DNA of 64,000 nucleotides from Micrococcaceae bacterium Sec5.1 (lineage in GTDB: Bacteria > Actinomycetota > Actinomycetes > Actinomycetales > Micrococcaceae). The notes under the pieces were generated by a model, which had not been told where the DNA came from, searched no databases, and saw only the letters and a list, made by a program, of their open reading frames with translations. Position 1 is the stretch's first letter, and every line of letters begins with the position of its first letter. Shown in pieces: positions 8,774 through 17,663 of the stretch. The translations under genes and the position numbers were made by a program. The DNA is taken from positions 4,092,001 through 4,156,000 of the forward strand of contig CP143430.1 in NCBI GenBank assembly GCA_039636795.1, read 5' to 3'.

Positions 8774-9694
8774 TTAGAACAACGAATCCTGCAGGGCGGG
8801 GATTTCCGTGACGTGGGGGCCGAACTCGATCTTTCGTCCCTTCAACGCGCCCAGGTCCGCCACGAAGCTGCCCTCAACCTCGTTGCCCTCGGCATCGGGG
8901 AGACCGGCCAAGGCGATGGCACCGGAAAGTGAGTGGATCCGCAAACCATGCCCGCCGCCGTCGAACGCTGCCGGGTAGGGGTGGCGCGAAGAACCGGCGG
9001 CACGAACGGTGCAGAGCCGGTCAGCCAAAGCCGGCCGCTCCCACTCTTCCTCCACAAGGGCGAACCCGGTCATGGCAAGTCCGCTCAGCAAGCCGCGCAC
9101 CTGTGCGGCATGGCGGCGATTGGTGGCAACAAGCTCGACGCCGGGACGCGGCTCAACGAGCGACGCCGCCTTGGCAGCGGAACGGACCTGCTGGACGAGC
9201 CCAAGTTCGCGGGTCACAAGGTCCTCAAGCACTCGAACAACCCGGCCGTCCTCGGCGAGGGCAACATAAGAAGCGTGCACGGCACCTTGCTCGGCCAACC
9301 GGTTCCACTTGCGCGGCGCCGAGGCGGTTCCGACCTTGGTTGCCCCATTGGCGAACGTTGCAACGTACAGCCAGTGGGGCTGCATGAGGTAAGCACGGAG
9401 GCCGGCGGGCACTGTGCCGCCCCGGTGGAAGTCATGCATGAGCCGGGAATCGTCCCGGGCAAAGCAGGCCCCGCACTGCTTCCCACGCTCGGCTGGGGAA
9501 CCGCTGCGGCAAGGAACATGGGTGCGGTCGCCGGGCCCGTGGACCTTGGTATGGCCAAGGCACCACACGCCGGGCAGGACGCGCAGGCCCAGGGTTGAAC
9601 CCGGGGCCAACGCAACGTCAGTGAACTCCCCGTCCGGCCGCAGCACCCTCAAAGCCGGTGAAGAGGAGTCCCAAGCTATGCCGTGGACCAGCAT
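8774..9694 (-). CDS. DUF2797-like protein with Cys cluster
   Basis: A 306-residue protein resembling the DUF2797 family. The N-terminal half has four Cys (C45, C62, C74, C77, including CGAC) that could bind zinc, with additional His residues nearby. The central segment YVATFANGATKVGTAS is reminiscent of GIY-YIG-type nuclease folds, followed by a conserved RW. The family has no established function that I know. It follows the CitE-like gene by two bases and is therefore probably cotranscribed with it. Confidence 0.65.
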   Translation of the reverse strand: MLVHGIAWDSSSPALRVLRPDGEFTDVALAPGSTLGLRVLPGVWCLGHTKVHGPGDRTHVPCRSGSPAERGKQCGACFARDDSRLMHDFHRGGTVPAGLRAYLMQPHWLYVATFANGATKVGTASAPRKWNRLAEQGAVHASYVALAEDGRVVRVLEDLVTRELGLVQQVRSAAKAASLVEPRPGVELVATNRRHAAQVRGLLSGLAMTGFALVEEEWERPALADRLCTVRAAGSSRHPYPAAFDGGGHGLRIHSLSGAIALAGLPDAEGNEVEGSFVADLGALKGRKIEFGPHVTEIPALQDSLF

Positions 9695-9696
9695 GG

Positions 9697-10560
9697 CTAC
9701 AGGGAGGGCTGAACCCCGAAGGCAACTGCGAGCTTCATAATCTTCTCGGCGCGGCCAAGGCGTGGGAGGTCCGAACCGTCTCGGATGACCCTGCCGTTGG
9801 CTTCGAAGTCGCTCATGAAGTCGGTTGCCCAGGCAACGTCCGACGGGGTGGGGCTGATGACCTCATTGATCACGGTGGTCTGGTCGATGGCCAGGCACAG
9901 CTTGCCGGTCATGCCCATGGTTACGGTGATGCCGGTCTGCTCGCGAAGGATGGGGTGATTGGTCCCGACCGTGGGGCCATCAATGGGGCCGGGCAGGTTG
10001 CCCACTCGGCTGGCAACGACGAGCTTGGCGCGCGGGTAGGCCATGGCCTCGGGGGTAGCGGCCATGCCGGTGTCGCGGCGGAAGTCACCGGAACCGAACG
10101 CCAGGCGGAACGCACCCTGGGCCTTGGCAATGTGGTTGGCTTCCTCGATGCCGAGGGCCGACTCAACCAGTGCAATGACGGGAGTCTTGCCGTCCATGCG
10201 GTGGTAGGACTCCGTGACCTGGTCCGCGGACTCGGTCTTGGCGAGCATCACGCCGAGCAGGCCCGGGGTGCCGCGGAGGCCGGCGAGGTCGTCGGCCCAG
10301 AAGGGGCTGGTGGCGTCATTGATGCGAACCCATGCCTGGCCGCCGGACCTCAGCCAGTTCACGACGTTCTCGCGGGCCGCGTCCTTCTGGGAGGGGTCAA
10401 CGGCGTCTTCGATGTCAAGGATGATGGCGTCTGCCCGTGAGCCCGCGGATTCGTCAAAAAGCTCCGTCTTCATGGCGTTCACAAGGAGCCAGGAGCGGGC
10501 GATATCGGCGGGAATATTGCGGGTAGGCCGAATGGATTCGGCGGCGATGCTAGACGTCAT
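9697..10560 (-). CDS. HpcH/HpaI aldolase/CitE-like CoA ester lyase
   Basis: A 287-residue TIM-barrel protein of the citrate lyase beta-subunit/malyl-CoA lyase superfamily, which cleaves or forms C-C bonds in CoA thioesters using Mg2+. Visible marks are ADAIILDIEDAVDP near residues 44-55, an Arg-containing WVRIND, and the metal-binding Glu in VIALVESALGIEE. No citrate lyase alpha or gamma subunit is nearby, so it is a stand-alone CitE-like lyase. The ATG at 10560 is chosen; an open extension to 10623 has no family-like sequence. The substrate cannot be told from sequence alone. Confidence 0.85.
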   Translation of the reverse strand: MTSSIAAESIRPTRNIPADIARSWLLVNAMKTELFDESAGSRADAIILDIEDAVDPSQKDAARENVVNWLRSGGQAWVRINDATSPFWADDLAGLRGTPGLLGVMLAKTESADQVTESYHRMDGKTPVIALVESALGIEEANHIAKAQGAFRLAFGSGDFRRDTGMAATPEAMAYPRAKLVVASRVGNLPGPIDGPTVGTNHPILREQTGITVTMGMTGKLCLAIDQTTVINEVISPTPSDVAWATDFMSDFEANGRVIRDGSDLPRLGRAEKIMKLAVAFGVQPSL

Positions 10561-10918
10561 GTATCTACCGTATCCGGCAAGCGGCCCGCAGGGCGAAGAA
10601 ATCCGCCCGGTTGTGAGGATCAATACGAACTAAAGCCCTTATGACTGTGCCCGCGCCCAGTATGACCGCCCGACGGCGGCACGCGCCATCCGCTTCTTCA
10701 TTCGGCTCAATGCTGCGACTTTGTTTCCGTCGATTGCATTTCATGGCTTCGCGTTGCGCCCCGTTGCCCGCTGTTTCACAGCATTTCCCGCCATTTCCCG
10801 CCGTTTCCCACCATGACCGCGGAGCTTTCCACCGGCGGTGCAGATGGGCTTACATCGTTCCCAAGCCGGTCAACGTACGGCTCCCCAACCGAAACACAAT
10901 CATTCGAAAGTAGCTCCC
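10561..10918 (+). promoter_or_regulatory. upstream region of the sulfonate operon
   Basis: A 358-base gap between the divergent CitE-like lyase and the transporter operon. Short open frames inside it have no coding character. Its clearest structure is a set of phased decamers at 10771-10810, described separately. The operon's regulatory elements are expected here, but no convincing -35/-10 pair stands out. Confidence 0.5.
10771..10810 (+). repeat. phased decamer direct repeats upstream of the sulfonate operon
   Basis: Four consecutive 10-base units, the last three close to CCATTTCCCG and the first more diverged, all sharing TTTC at the same register. One unit per helical turn places them on one face of the DNA, as expected for cooperative regulator binding. 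The cognate regulator is not identified. Confidence 0.5.
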
Positions 10919-11974
10919 ATGAAACTGCACCTGCCCCTGCTGAGCGTCGCGGCCGCCGTCGTACTAGCGCTGACGGTGTCCGGCTGCGGCGGTGCAGCCG
11001 AAGCCGGACAAGCCAACCAACCCGGCAACGAGGTCAAGGAACTCCGCTACCAAGGCTCCGCCAACAACGTGACCTTCCCCGAGCTTGCTGCAGACCTCGG
11101 CTATCTGGGCGACCTGAAGCTGAACTGGGTGGGCAATACCACCAGCGGCCCCCAGGACATCCAGTCCGCAGCCACCAACCAGACCGACTTCGGTGGCGCA
11201 TTCTCCGGAGCGGTGGTGAAGCTCATCGAAGCGGGCGCCCCCGTGAAGGCCGTGGTCAACTACTACGGCTCGGACGAGAAGACCTTCAACGGCTATTACG
11301 TGAAGGCGGACAGCTCCATCAAGGGACCGCGTGACCTGATCGGCAAGAAGATCGCGGTCAACACACTGGGCGCACACCACGAAGCGGTCATCAATTCGTA
11401 CCTGACGCAGAACGGTCTCAGCCAGGACGAGATCAAGCAGGTCCAGCTCGTCCCGTTGGCTCCGAACGATACCGAGGAAGCCATCCGCCGCGGCCAGGTG
11501 GACGCGGGAACCCTTGGTGGAGTGCTGCAGGACCGGGCCATCGAGGCTGGCGGACTACGTTCGCTGTTCAGCGATGTGCAGTTGTTCGGCAACTTCGCAG
11601 GCGGCCAGATCGTGCTCCGGAACGACTTCATCGAAAAGAACCCGAACACCACCCGCACCTTCACGACGGGTGTTGCTAAAGCCATCAAATGGGCAGCAGA
11701 AACACCCCGCGACGAAGTCATTGCCCGCTTCACCAAGATCATCGAAAACCGCGGACGCAATGAGAGCACGGCCAACCTGAAGTTCTGGAAGAGCCCGGGC
11801 GTGCCGGACAGCGGTGTGATCAAGGATGAGGACTTTACCCGCTGGGAGGCGTGGCTGAACTCCGCCGGGATCGTGAAGGACACGCTCACGCCGTCCAAGT
11901 ACTACACCAATGAATTCAACGATCTCGCTGGCGCCACGAGCAGCACATCGACTGACGCAGCCAAGAAGGGATAG
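10919..11974 (+). CDS. ABC transporter substrate-binding lipoprotein, sulfonate/nitrate (SsuA/TauA-like) type
   Basis: A 351-residue periplasmic-type binding protein anchored by a lipobox (VSGC, Cys near residue 22) after a hydrophobic signal. The NMT1/SsuA-like fold is suggested by LRYQGSANNVTFPELA and the VNTLGAHHEAVINSYL segment. The ATG at 10919 is chosen because it begins the signal peptide (MKLHLPLLSVAAAVVL) and follows GAAAG-like purines; an upstream in-frame ATG at 10838 would bury the signal. It heads an operon with ATPase, permease and dioxygenase genes, which points to sulfonate uptake for sulfur. Confidence 0.9.
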   Translation: MKLHLPLLSVAAAVVLALTVSGCGGAAEAGQANQPGNEVKELRYQGSANNVTFPELAADLGYLGDLKLNWVGNTTSGPQDIQSAATNQTDFGGAFSGAVVKLIEAGAPVKAVVNYYGSDEKTFNGYYVKADSSIKGPRDLIGKKIAVNTLGAHHEAVINSYLTQNGLSQDEIKQVQLVPLAPNDTEEAIRRGQVDAGTLGGVLQDRAIEAGGLRSLFSDVQLFGNFAGGQIVLRNDFIEKNPNTTRTFTTGVAKAIKWAAETPRDEVIARFTKIIENRGRNESTANLKFWKSPGVPDSGVIKDEDFTRWEAWLNSAGIVKDTLTPSKYYTNEFNDLAGATSSTSTDAAKKG

Positions 11975-11976
11975 CC

Positions 11977-12885
11977 ATGACAGCCAAAATCAGCCTCCGC
12001 AATGTGACCAAGCAATTCACGGTCCGAGCTACGAAGTCCACAGCCGCAACGACGCTCACGGCCATCGATTCGCTGAGTCTGGACGTGCGCGACGGCGAGT
12101 TCCTCACCTTGGTAGGGCCAAGCGGTTCCGGAAAGACCACGCTGCTGGATCTGCTCGCGGGTCTCTCGACGCCCACGTCCGGCGAGGTGCTCGTTGACGG
12201 CAAGCCTGTGACGGGTCCCGGCAAGGACCGCGCTGTGGTGTTCCAGCAGTATGCACTGTTTCCTTGGCGGACAGCTTCGGCCAACGTGTCCATCGGCCTG
12301 GAAGGAGCAGGGCCGGACGGCAGGAAACTGAACCGGCGCGAACGGGCAGCGAAGGCCAAGGAGTATCTGGCACTGGTCGGGTTGGCCGGGTTCGAGGACC
12401 GGTATCCTCATGAGCTCTCCGGCGGCATGAAGCAACGTGTTGCCATTGCCCGCAGCCTGGCTTACGAGCCCGACGTCCTTCTGATGGACGAGCCTTTCGC
12501 GGCATTGGACGCGCAAACCCGCGAACAGTTGCAGGACGAACTGCTGCGCATCTGGAAGGCCACCGGCAAGACGATCGTGTTCATCACGCACGGCATTGAC
12601 GAGGCCGTTTACCTCGGCGAGCGCGTAGCTGTGCTGAGCGCGCGGCCGGGCCGGCTGAAGGAAATTGTGGACATCAACATCCCCGATCGCGACGGCGAGG
12701 ACGACATCCGCTCCCACCCGGCCTTCGTCGAGCACCGGCATGAGGTATGGACGCTGCTGCACGATGAGGTCCGTCGTGCGCAGGACGCGGGGCACCGGAA
12801 GATCCTCCCGGACGGCAGCGCACCTGATGAACCGTCAACCGTCACTAAAGAGGGAACCGTCACCAGTGAAAGGACTGCGGCCTGA
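11977..12885 (+). CDS. ABC transporter ATP-binding protein, SsuB/TauB-like
   Basis: The ATPase that powers uptake of the sulfonate-type substrate. Walker A is GPSGSGKT at residues 47-54, the signature is LSGGMKQR at 147-154 and Walker B is LLMDEP ending at residue 173. The 302 residues include a roughly 40-residue C-terminal extension rich in charged residues that is beyond the usual SsuB length. It starts 2 bases after the binding-protein stop codon and its own stop overlaps the permease ATG (TGATG), so the three genes are tightly coupled. Confidence 0.95.
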   Translation: MTAKISLRNVTKQFTVRATKSTAATTLTAIDSLSLDVRDGEFLTLVGPSGSGKTTLLDLLAGLSTPTSGEVLVDGKPVTGPGKDRAVVFQQYALFPWRTASANVSIGLEGAGPDGRKLNRRERAAKAKEYLALVGLAGFEDRYPHELSGGMKQRVAIARSLAYEPDVLLMDEPFAALDAQTREQLQDELLRIWKATGKTIVFITHGIDEAVYLGERVAVLSARPGRLKEIVDINIPDRDGEDDIRSHPAFVEHRHEVWTLLHDEVRRAQDAGHRKILPDGSAPDEPSTVTKEGTVTSERTAA

Positions 12886-13844
12886 TGAGCACCACATTGA
12901 CGCAGACAGAAACCGCGGCGGCAGCGCGCAAGGCAAGCGTCACGAGCGAGCCGGGTACCGCCGTCGGGCCTTCCGGTACTGCTGCCGCACCCGGGCAGGA
13001 CACCACTGCCCAGGAAACCACCGCGCAACGTTCGACGGCGGTCCTCGCCACCGTGCGCCGGGTTACGGCAGCAGCCGGTTCAGGCGTGTGGAAGTCCGCA
13101 GGCATCCTGGCCTTCCTGGCACTGTGGGAACTCGGGCCGACGTATCTGGCCAGCCCGTCCACCAGAGTATTCCTGCCACCGTTGCACGATGTGCTGTTGG
13201 CATGGGGCAAGCTCTTTGAAGCGGGCACCATCCAGGGCCACATCGCAGCGAGCCTCACCAGGTCAGTAACCGGTTTCGGGGCGGCGCTCGTTGCAGGTGT
13301 GCTGCTGGGACTCCTGATCGCCTGGTATGGACGGCTCAACGCAGTCCTCAACCCCTTGCTGGAGCTCTTCCGCAACACGGCCGCACTGGCCCTGCTGCCC
13401 GTGTTCACGCTCCTGCTGGGCATCGGCGAGGAATCCAAGATCAGCATTGTGGCTTACGCGGCCTTCTTCCCGGTGCTGCTCAACACGATTGCGGGCGTGA
13501 AAACCGTGGATCCGCTGCTCATTCGGGCCGCGCGCTCGCTGGGACTGAACAGTTTCCAGCTCTTCCAGAAGGTCATCCTGCCGTCGGCCGTACCAACGAT
13601 CTTTACCGGTATCCGGATGGCCGGCACCGCGTCCATCCTGGTGCTGATCGCCGCCGAAATGGTCGGCGCCAAGGCCGGACTTGGCTACTTGATCGTGAAC
13701 GCGCAGAGCAGCTTCCTGATCCCTGATATGTACGCGGGCATCCTCACAGTCTCGTTGCTGGGCCTTGGCGTGAACTTCCTGTTGGTCGCCCTGGAACGCC
13801 ACTTCTCCCGCTGGCGGACGGCCGTGGGCGCGGACGCACACTGA
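12885..13844 (+). CDS. ABC transporter permease, SsuC/TauC-like
   Basis: A 319-residue inner-membrane permease with about six helices in the C-terminal 250 residues. The family's EAA loop, where the ATPase docks, reads AARSLGLNSFQLFQKVILPSAVPTI-like around residues 218-242. The first 60 residues are a low-complexity Ala/Thr-rich cytoplasmic leader not found in typical SsuC. It overlaps the ATPase stop by one base. With the binding protein and ATPase it forms a complete importer. Confidence 0.94.
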   Translation: MSTTLTQTETAAAARKASVTSEPGTAVGPSGTAAAPGQDTTAQETTAQRSTAVLATVRRVTAAAGSGVWKSAGILAFLALWELGPTYLASPSTRVFLPPLHDVLLAWGKLFEAGTIQGHIAASLTRSVTGFGAALVAGVLLGLLIAWYGRLNAVLNPLLELFRNTAALALLPVFTLLLGIGEESKISIVAYAAFFPVLLNTIAGVKTVDPLLIRAARSLGLNSFQLFQKVILPSAVPTIFTGIRMAGTASILVLIAAEMVGAKAGLGYLIVNAQSSFLIPDMYAGILTVSLLGLGVNFLLVALERHFSRWRTAVGADAH

Positions 13845-13896
13845 AAACCACCCCCGTGGCACCTGCCACAACCCATCACAAAGTAAGGAAAGAATA

Positions 13897-14835
13897 ATGA
13901 CCGTCATTACCGAAACCAAGCTTGAATTCGCCAAGCTAGGCTCCCGCATCGGCGCGGAAATCCGAGGACTCGATATCAGTGGAGACCTCAGCGAGGACAC
14001 GATCGCGCAGATCCGGGGCGCGCTCAACGAGCACAAGGCCCTGGTATTCCGGGAAGCCAACATCCTCACCGACGAAGCCCAGGTGAAGTTCGCGAGCCAT
14101 TTCGGCCCGCTCACCAAGGCGCACCCCACGGTTGCGTCCGTGGAAGGTGAAGAAAATGTCTTGCCGGTGGACAGCGAGAACGGCTCCGCGAACAACTGGC
14201 ACACGGACGTGACGTTCGTGGTCAATCCGCCGCAGGCCTCCACGTTGCGGAGCATCGACCTGCCTGCCTACGGCGGGGAAACGCTCATCGCTTCCTCCGC
14301 TGGCGCCTACCAGGACCTGCCGGAGGAACTGCGCAACTTCGCGGATACCCTGTGGGCCATCCACACCAACGATTACGACTACTCAGTGCCCAAAAACCTT
14401 GAGCATTCCAACGCGGAAGAGCGACGCAAGGAATTCACCCGCCTGAAGTTCGAAACCGCCCACCCCGTGGTGCGGGTCCACCCGTTGACCGGCGAGCGCG
14501 GATTGTTCATTGGGGGCTTCGCGCAGCGGCTTCGGATCGTGGGCTTGTCCAACACTGAATCCCGGGACATCATCCGGCTGCTGCAGGCTTATGTGACGCG
14601 CCCGGAGAACGTGGTGCGCGTGAATTGGGAGCCCAACCAGGTTGTCCTGTTCGACAACCGGATCACCCAGCACTACGCCCCGGACAACTACGACGGGCAG
14701 CCGCGCAAGCTCAATCGCGTCACTATTGCCGGCGACATTCCTGTGAGCATCGACGGCAAAGCAAGCCAGGCCATCCAGGGTGATTCCAGCACCTACTCAG
14801 TGGTGGCCCCGGTGACCGTCGCCACCGTTTCGTAG
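13897..14835 (+). CDS. TauD/TfdA-family Fe(II)/2-oxoglutarate dioxygenase
   Basis: This enzyme class hydroxylates the carbon next to a sulfonate, sulfate ester or similar group so that sulfite is released, using 2-oxoglutarate and O2. The 312 residues carry the iron-binding triad H102, D104 (NNWHTDVTF) and H259 (ITQHYAPDNYD), and R274 for 2-oxoglutarate. A good ribosome site (AAGGAAAG) precedes the ATG at 13897. As the last gene of the importer operon it probably desulfonates the imported compound; taurine, alkanesulfonate or alkylsulfate are all possible. A 16-bp palindrome follows. Confidence 0.92.
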   Translation: MTVITETKLEFAKLGSRIGAEIRGLDISGDLSEDTIAQIRGALNEHKALVFREANILTDEAQVKFASHFGPLTKAHPTVASVEGEENVLPVDSENGSANNWHTDVTFVVNPPQASTLRSIDLPAYGGETLIASSAGAYQDLPEELRNFADTLWAIHTNDYDYSVPKNLEHSNAEERRKEFTRLKFETAHPVVRVHPLTGERGLFIGGFAQRLRIVGLSNTESRDIIRLLQAYVTRPENVVRVNWEPNQVVLFDNRITQHYAPDNYDGQPRKLNRVTIAGDIPVSIDGKASQAIQGDSSTYSVVAPVTVATVS

Positions 14836-14862
14836 GGGCGCTTATGTGTTGCTGCTGTAACG

Positions 14863-14900
14863 CATCTGAGTCGCAGTTAAGCACAACTGCGACTCAGATG
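14863..14900. terminator. 16-bp-stem palindrome, repeat family B copy 1
   Basis: Perfect arms at 14863-14878 and 14885-14900 with a 6-base loop, between the convergent dioxygenase and alpha-glucosidase genes. The arm contains AGTCGCAGTTAAGC, shared with the element at 36852-36897. There is no T-tract, so a terminator role is inferred from position and stem strength. Confidence 0.7.
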
Positions 14901-14920
14901 GGTTTAAGGGATGGTGGCGC

Positions 14921-16675
14921 TTACGCGTCGCGGACCACCCACGCGGTGGTGTCGGCCGGGAGCAGGCCGCCTTCCAGCGGTCCGCTGCTCACGACGACGG
15001 TACCCATCGGAAGTGCGAAGGGCTCACTTCCGAAGTTGGTTACCGTTTCCCAACCACCCGGACGGCTGAAGTGCAGGACGTCCTGGTTTCCGGTCTCAAC
15101 CCATTCGAGTTCCTCGTCGGTCTGCAGTTCCCGGCGCAAGCGCAGCGCTTTGCGGTAAAGCTCCAGCGTTGAGCCTTCACGTCCTTCCTGCTCGGACACC
15201 GCGTAGTTTGCGAACCATTCCGGCTGCGGCAAGTGTGCCTTGGCTTCTCCGAAGCCAAAGGAGGGTCCTTCTGAGGTCCACGGCAGCGGGACCCGGCAGC
15301 CATCGCGGCCGATCTCCACCCCTGGGTTGCGGTAGAAGGACGGGTCCTGGCGCTCGGAGTCCGGGATCTCAGCTACTTCCTGCAGGCCAAGCTCTTCGCC
15401 TTGGTAAAGGTAGGCGGAGCCGGGCAGGGCGAGGAGCAGCAACGTGGCGGCGCGGGCACGGCGCAAGCCGAGTTCGACGTCGAGCTCTTCCGCAGGCGCG
15501 CCAGCCAGCAGCCAGCCTTTACCGTCCTGGCCCTTTGCCTTCGTGGCCGAGACATCCTGGGCGGCGTTGGTTCCCTGGGCAACTGAACCACCCTTGGGCA
15601 GTCCGTAGCGGGTGGCGTGCCGAACGACGTCGTGGTTGGAGAATACCCAGGTGGAGGACGCCCCGGTTTCCTTGGCCGCGATCAGGTTTTCCGTGATGAT
15701 CTTTCGGAAGGAAGGCGCCTCGAAGTCGGCCTGCAGGAGGTCGAAGTTGAAGGCCTGGCCCAGTCCCTCGGGGCTGGCATAGCGGGCGCGGCGGGATTCG
15801 TGGACCCAGGCCTCGGCGACGGCGGTGCGCGGCGGGTTGTACTCGTTGAAAAGCTTGCGCCACTCCGCGTAGACCTCGTGGACTTCGTCGCGGTCCCAGA
15901 ACGGGTGCGATCCGTCCACGAAACCATCGGTGCCATGAGCCCGGGCCTCGAGGTCTGCCTTCATCGGCAGCGGCTCGGAGAGATCCTTGGCCATGCCGTG
16001 GGCGACGTCGATGCGGAAGCCGTCCACGCCGCGGTCGGACCAGAAGCGCAGGGTCTTCAGGAAGTCCTCGCGCACCTCAGGGTTGTCCCAATTGAAGTCC
16101 GGCTGCTCCTTGGCGAAGATGTGCATGTACCACTGGCCGGGAGTGCCGTCAGGTTCAGTGATGCGCTCCCAGATGGGTCCACCGAAGACAGAGTCCCAGT
16201 CCGACGGCGGCAACTCGCCATTTTCGCCCCGGCCGTCCCGGAAGATGTAGCGTTCCCGCGCAGCAGAACCCTTCGGCGATGCCAGCGCCTCCCTGAACCA
16301 CTCGTGGCGGTCCGAAGAGTGGTTGGGAACGATGTCGGCCACCAGCTTGATGCCTGCGGCATGCAGTGCCGCTGCCATCTCATCGAAGTCTTCAAGCGTC
16401 CCCAGTTTGGGGTCCACGTTGCGGTAATCGTCGACGTCGTAGCCACCGTCCGCGAGCGCCGACGGGTAGAACGGGCTCAGCCAAACGGCGTCGATCCCCA
16501 GTTCCTTCAGGTACGGAACCTTGGCAGTGATGCCCTTGAGGTCACCGATGCCGTCACCGTTGGAGTCGGCGAAGCTGCGCGGGTAGATCTGGTACACAGC
16601 TGCCTGGCGCCACCAGTTCGGATCAGCCATTCGCTCTTCGTCGGTACGGTGTGCCTGAGTGGCGGAAGTGCTCAC
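14921..16675 (-). CDS. GH13 alpha-glucosidase
   Basis: A 584-residue retaining glycosidase acting on alpha-glucosides such as maltose, isomaltose or sucrose-type oligosaccharides. The N-terminal AVYQIYPRSFADSNGDGIGD is typical of oligo-1,6-glucosidase/alpha-glucosidase members. The catalytic residues are nucleophile D223 (GFRIDVAHG), acid/base E288 (AVAEAW) and D349 (FSNHDVVRH). No signal peptide is present, so it acts in the cytoplasm on imported sugar. It lies downstream of the sugar ABC genes on the same strand but has its own operator-like palindrome before its start. Confidence 0.95.
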   Translation of the reverse strand: MSTSATQAHRTDEERMADPNWWRQAAVYQIYPRSFADSNGDGIGDLKGITAKVPYLKELGIDAVWLSPFYPSALADGGYDVDDYRNVDPKLGTLEDFDEMAAALHAAGIKLVADIVPNHSSDRHEWFREALASPKGSAARERYIFRDGRGENGELPPSDWDSVFGGPIWERITEPDGTPGQWYMHIFAKEQPDFNWDNPEVREDFLKTLRFWSDRGVDGFRIDVAHGMAKDLSEPLPMKADLEARAHGTDGFVDGSHPFWDRDEVHEVYAEWRKLFNEYNPPRTAVAEAWVHESRRARYASPEGLGQAFNFDLLQADFEAPSFRKIITENLIAAKETGASSTWVFSNHDVVRHATRYGLPKGGSVAQGTNAAQDVSATKAKGQDGKGWLLAGAPAEELDVELGLRRARAATLLLLALPGSAYLYQGEELGLQEVAEIPDSERQDPSFYRNPGVEIGRDGCRVPLPWTSEGPSFGFGEAKAHLPQPEWFANYAVSEQEGREGSTLELYRKALRLRRELQTDEELEWVETGNQDVLHFSRPGGWETVTNFGSEPFALPMGTVVVSSGPLEGGLLPADTTAWVVRDA

Positions 16676-16687
16676 GAAACTCCTTTG

Positions 16688-16702
16688 ATTTAGAATCTAA
16701 AT
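16688..16702. promoter_or_regulatory. operator-like palindrome before the alpha-glucosidase
   Basis: Perfect inverted repeat ATTTAGA-A-TCTAAAT, extended by TTATG, 13 bases upstream of the glucosidase start. The same AT-rich words recur between the binding-protein gene and the ROK regulator. A likely ROK regulator site. Confidence 0.65.
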
Positions 16703-16751
16703 TTATGTCCCGGACCAGTATGAAACGCTGGGCACGGAAGGTCAACATCCA

Positions 16752-17663
16752 CTAGCCCTTAACGGCACTTTGTGTCACGCCCGCCATGACCCACCTCTGC
16801 GTGAAGAGGTACGCGACGATCGCGGGTGCCATCGCCATCAGGTAGGAGGCGAAAGACACGTGGTAGTTGTTGCTGAACTGCGTCTGGAACAGGTTTTGCC
16901 GCACAGGCAGGGTCTGCAATGCAGGATCGGAAATGATCAGCGACGGCATCATGAAGTCATTCCACGCATAAAGGAAGGCGAAGATCCCCACGGTTGCGCT
17001 CATCGGCGCCAACAGCGGGAAAATCAGCTTCCAGAATGTCTGCCATGTTGTAGCGCCATCGATCCGAGCACTCTCTTCCAGTTCCATGGGGATGGAACGC
17101 AGGAATGCAGTGAAGAGCAGCACGCTGAAGCTCAGTTGGAACATGGTGGCCAAGAGGATGACGCCGAGCGGGTTGTCCAGCCCAAGACGACCGGTGAGCT
17201 GGATCTGCGGCAGTGCAACCACCGGGAACGGAATGAACATCGCCCCAAGAAGGTAGAAGAACGAGTACCTGAACAACCGGCGTTCCCAATTGCGCACAAT
17301 CGCGTAGGAGGCGAACGCAGAAAGGACGATGGTGGCAAGGACAGTCCCTGCGGTCACCAGCAATGACATCGCGGCACCCACGGGAAAGTTCGTCAGGGTC
17401 CAGGCCTGGATGAAACCGTCGAGGCTGAAGGGTGCGGGAAATGAGAAGGCATTGCCGTCCACTGCCTGCCCCTGGGTCTTGAAGGCCATGGACACCGTGA
17501 CATAGAGGGGAAGCAGCACGGTTACCGCGCACAGGACGAGGACCGTGGTTGCCGGCCAATTGACCCGCTCGAGGGCCGCAGCCGACCGCCGTCGGCTGCT
17601 TGGAGCGGTGCCGGGTTCAACGTGGGAGGACTCCCCGATTGCGAGGGTGGTTTCTGTGGTCAT
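16752..17663 (-). CDS. sugar ABC transporter permease, MalG-type
   Basis: A 303-residue permease with about six membrane helices and the EAA loop near SIPMELEESARIDGATTWQTF, the docking site for the ATPase. The C-terminal half ends in the VMAGVTQSAVKG tail typical of carbohydrate-uptake (CUT1) MalG proteins. Its GTG/ATG start at 17663 overlaps the stop of the upstream permease by one base. It pairs with the MalF-type gene; no ATP-binding subunit is encoded in this cluster. Confidence 0.95.
   Translation of the reverse strand: MTTETTLAIGESSHVEPGTAPSSRRRSAAALERVNWPATTVLVLCAVTVLLPLYVTVSMAFKTQGQAVDGNAFSFPAPFSLDGFIQAWTLTNFPVGAAMSLLVTAGTVLATIVLSAFASYAIVRNWERRLFRYSFFYLLGAMFIPFPVVALPQIQLTGRLGLDNPLGVILLATMFQLSFSVLLFTAFLRSIPMELEESARIDGATTWQTFWKLIFPLLAPMSATVGIFAFLYAWNDFMMPSLIISDPALQTLPVRQNLFQTQFSNNYHVSFASYLMAMAPAIVAYLFTQRWVMAGVTQSAVKG

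Noticed and set aside
10641..10913. A 90-codon plus-strand frame upstream of the sulfonate operon
   Set aside because: Low-complexity Arg/Pro/Ser-rich product with no ribosome site; it covers the decamer repeats.
15617..16693. A 358-codon plus-strand frame opposite the alpha-glucosidase
   Set aside because: Shadow of the GH13 gene, which contains all three catalytic residues.
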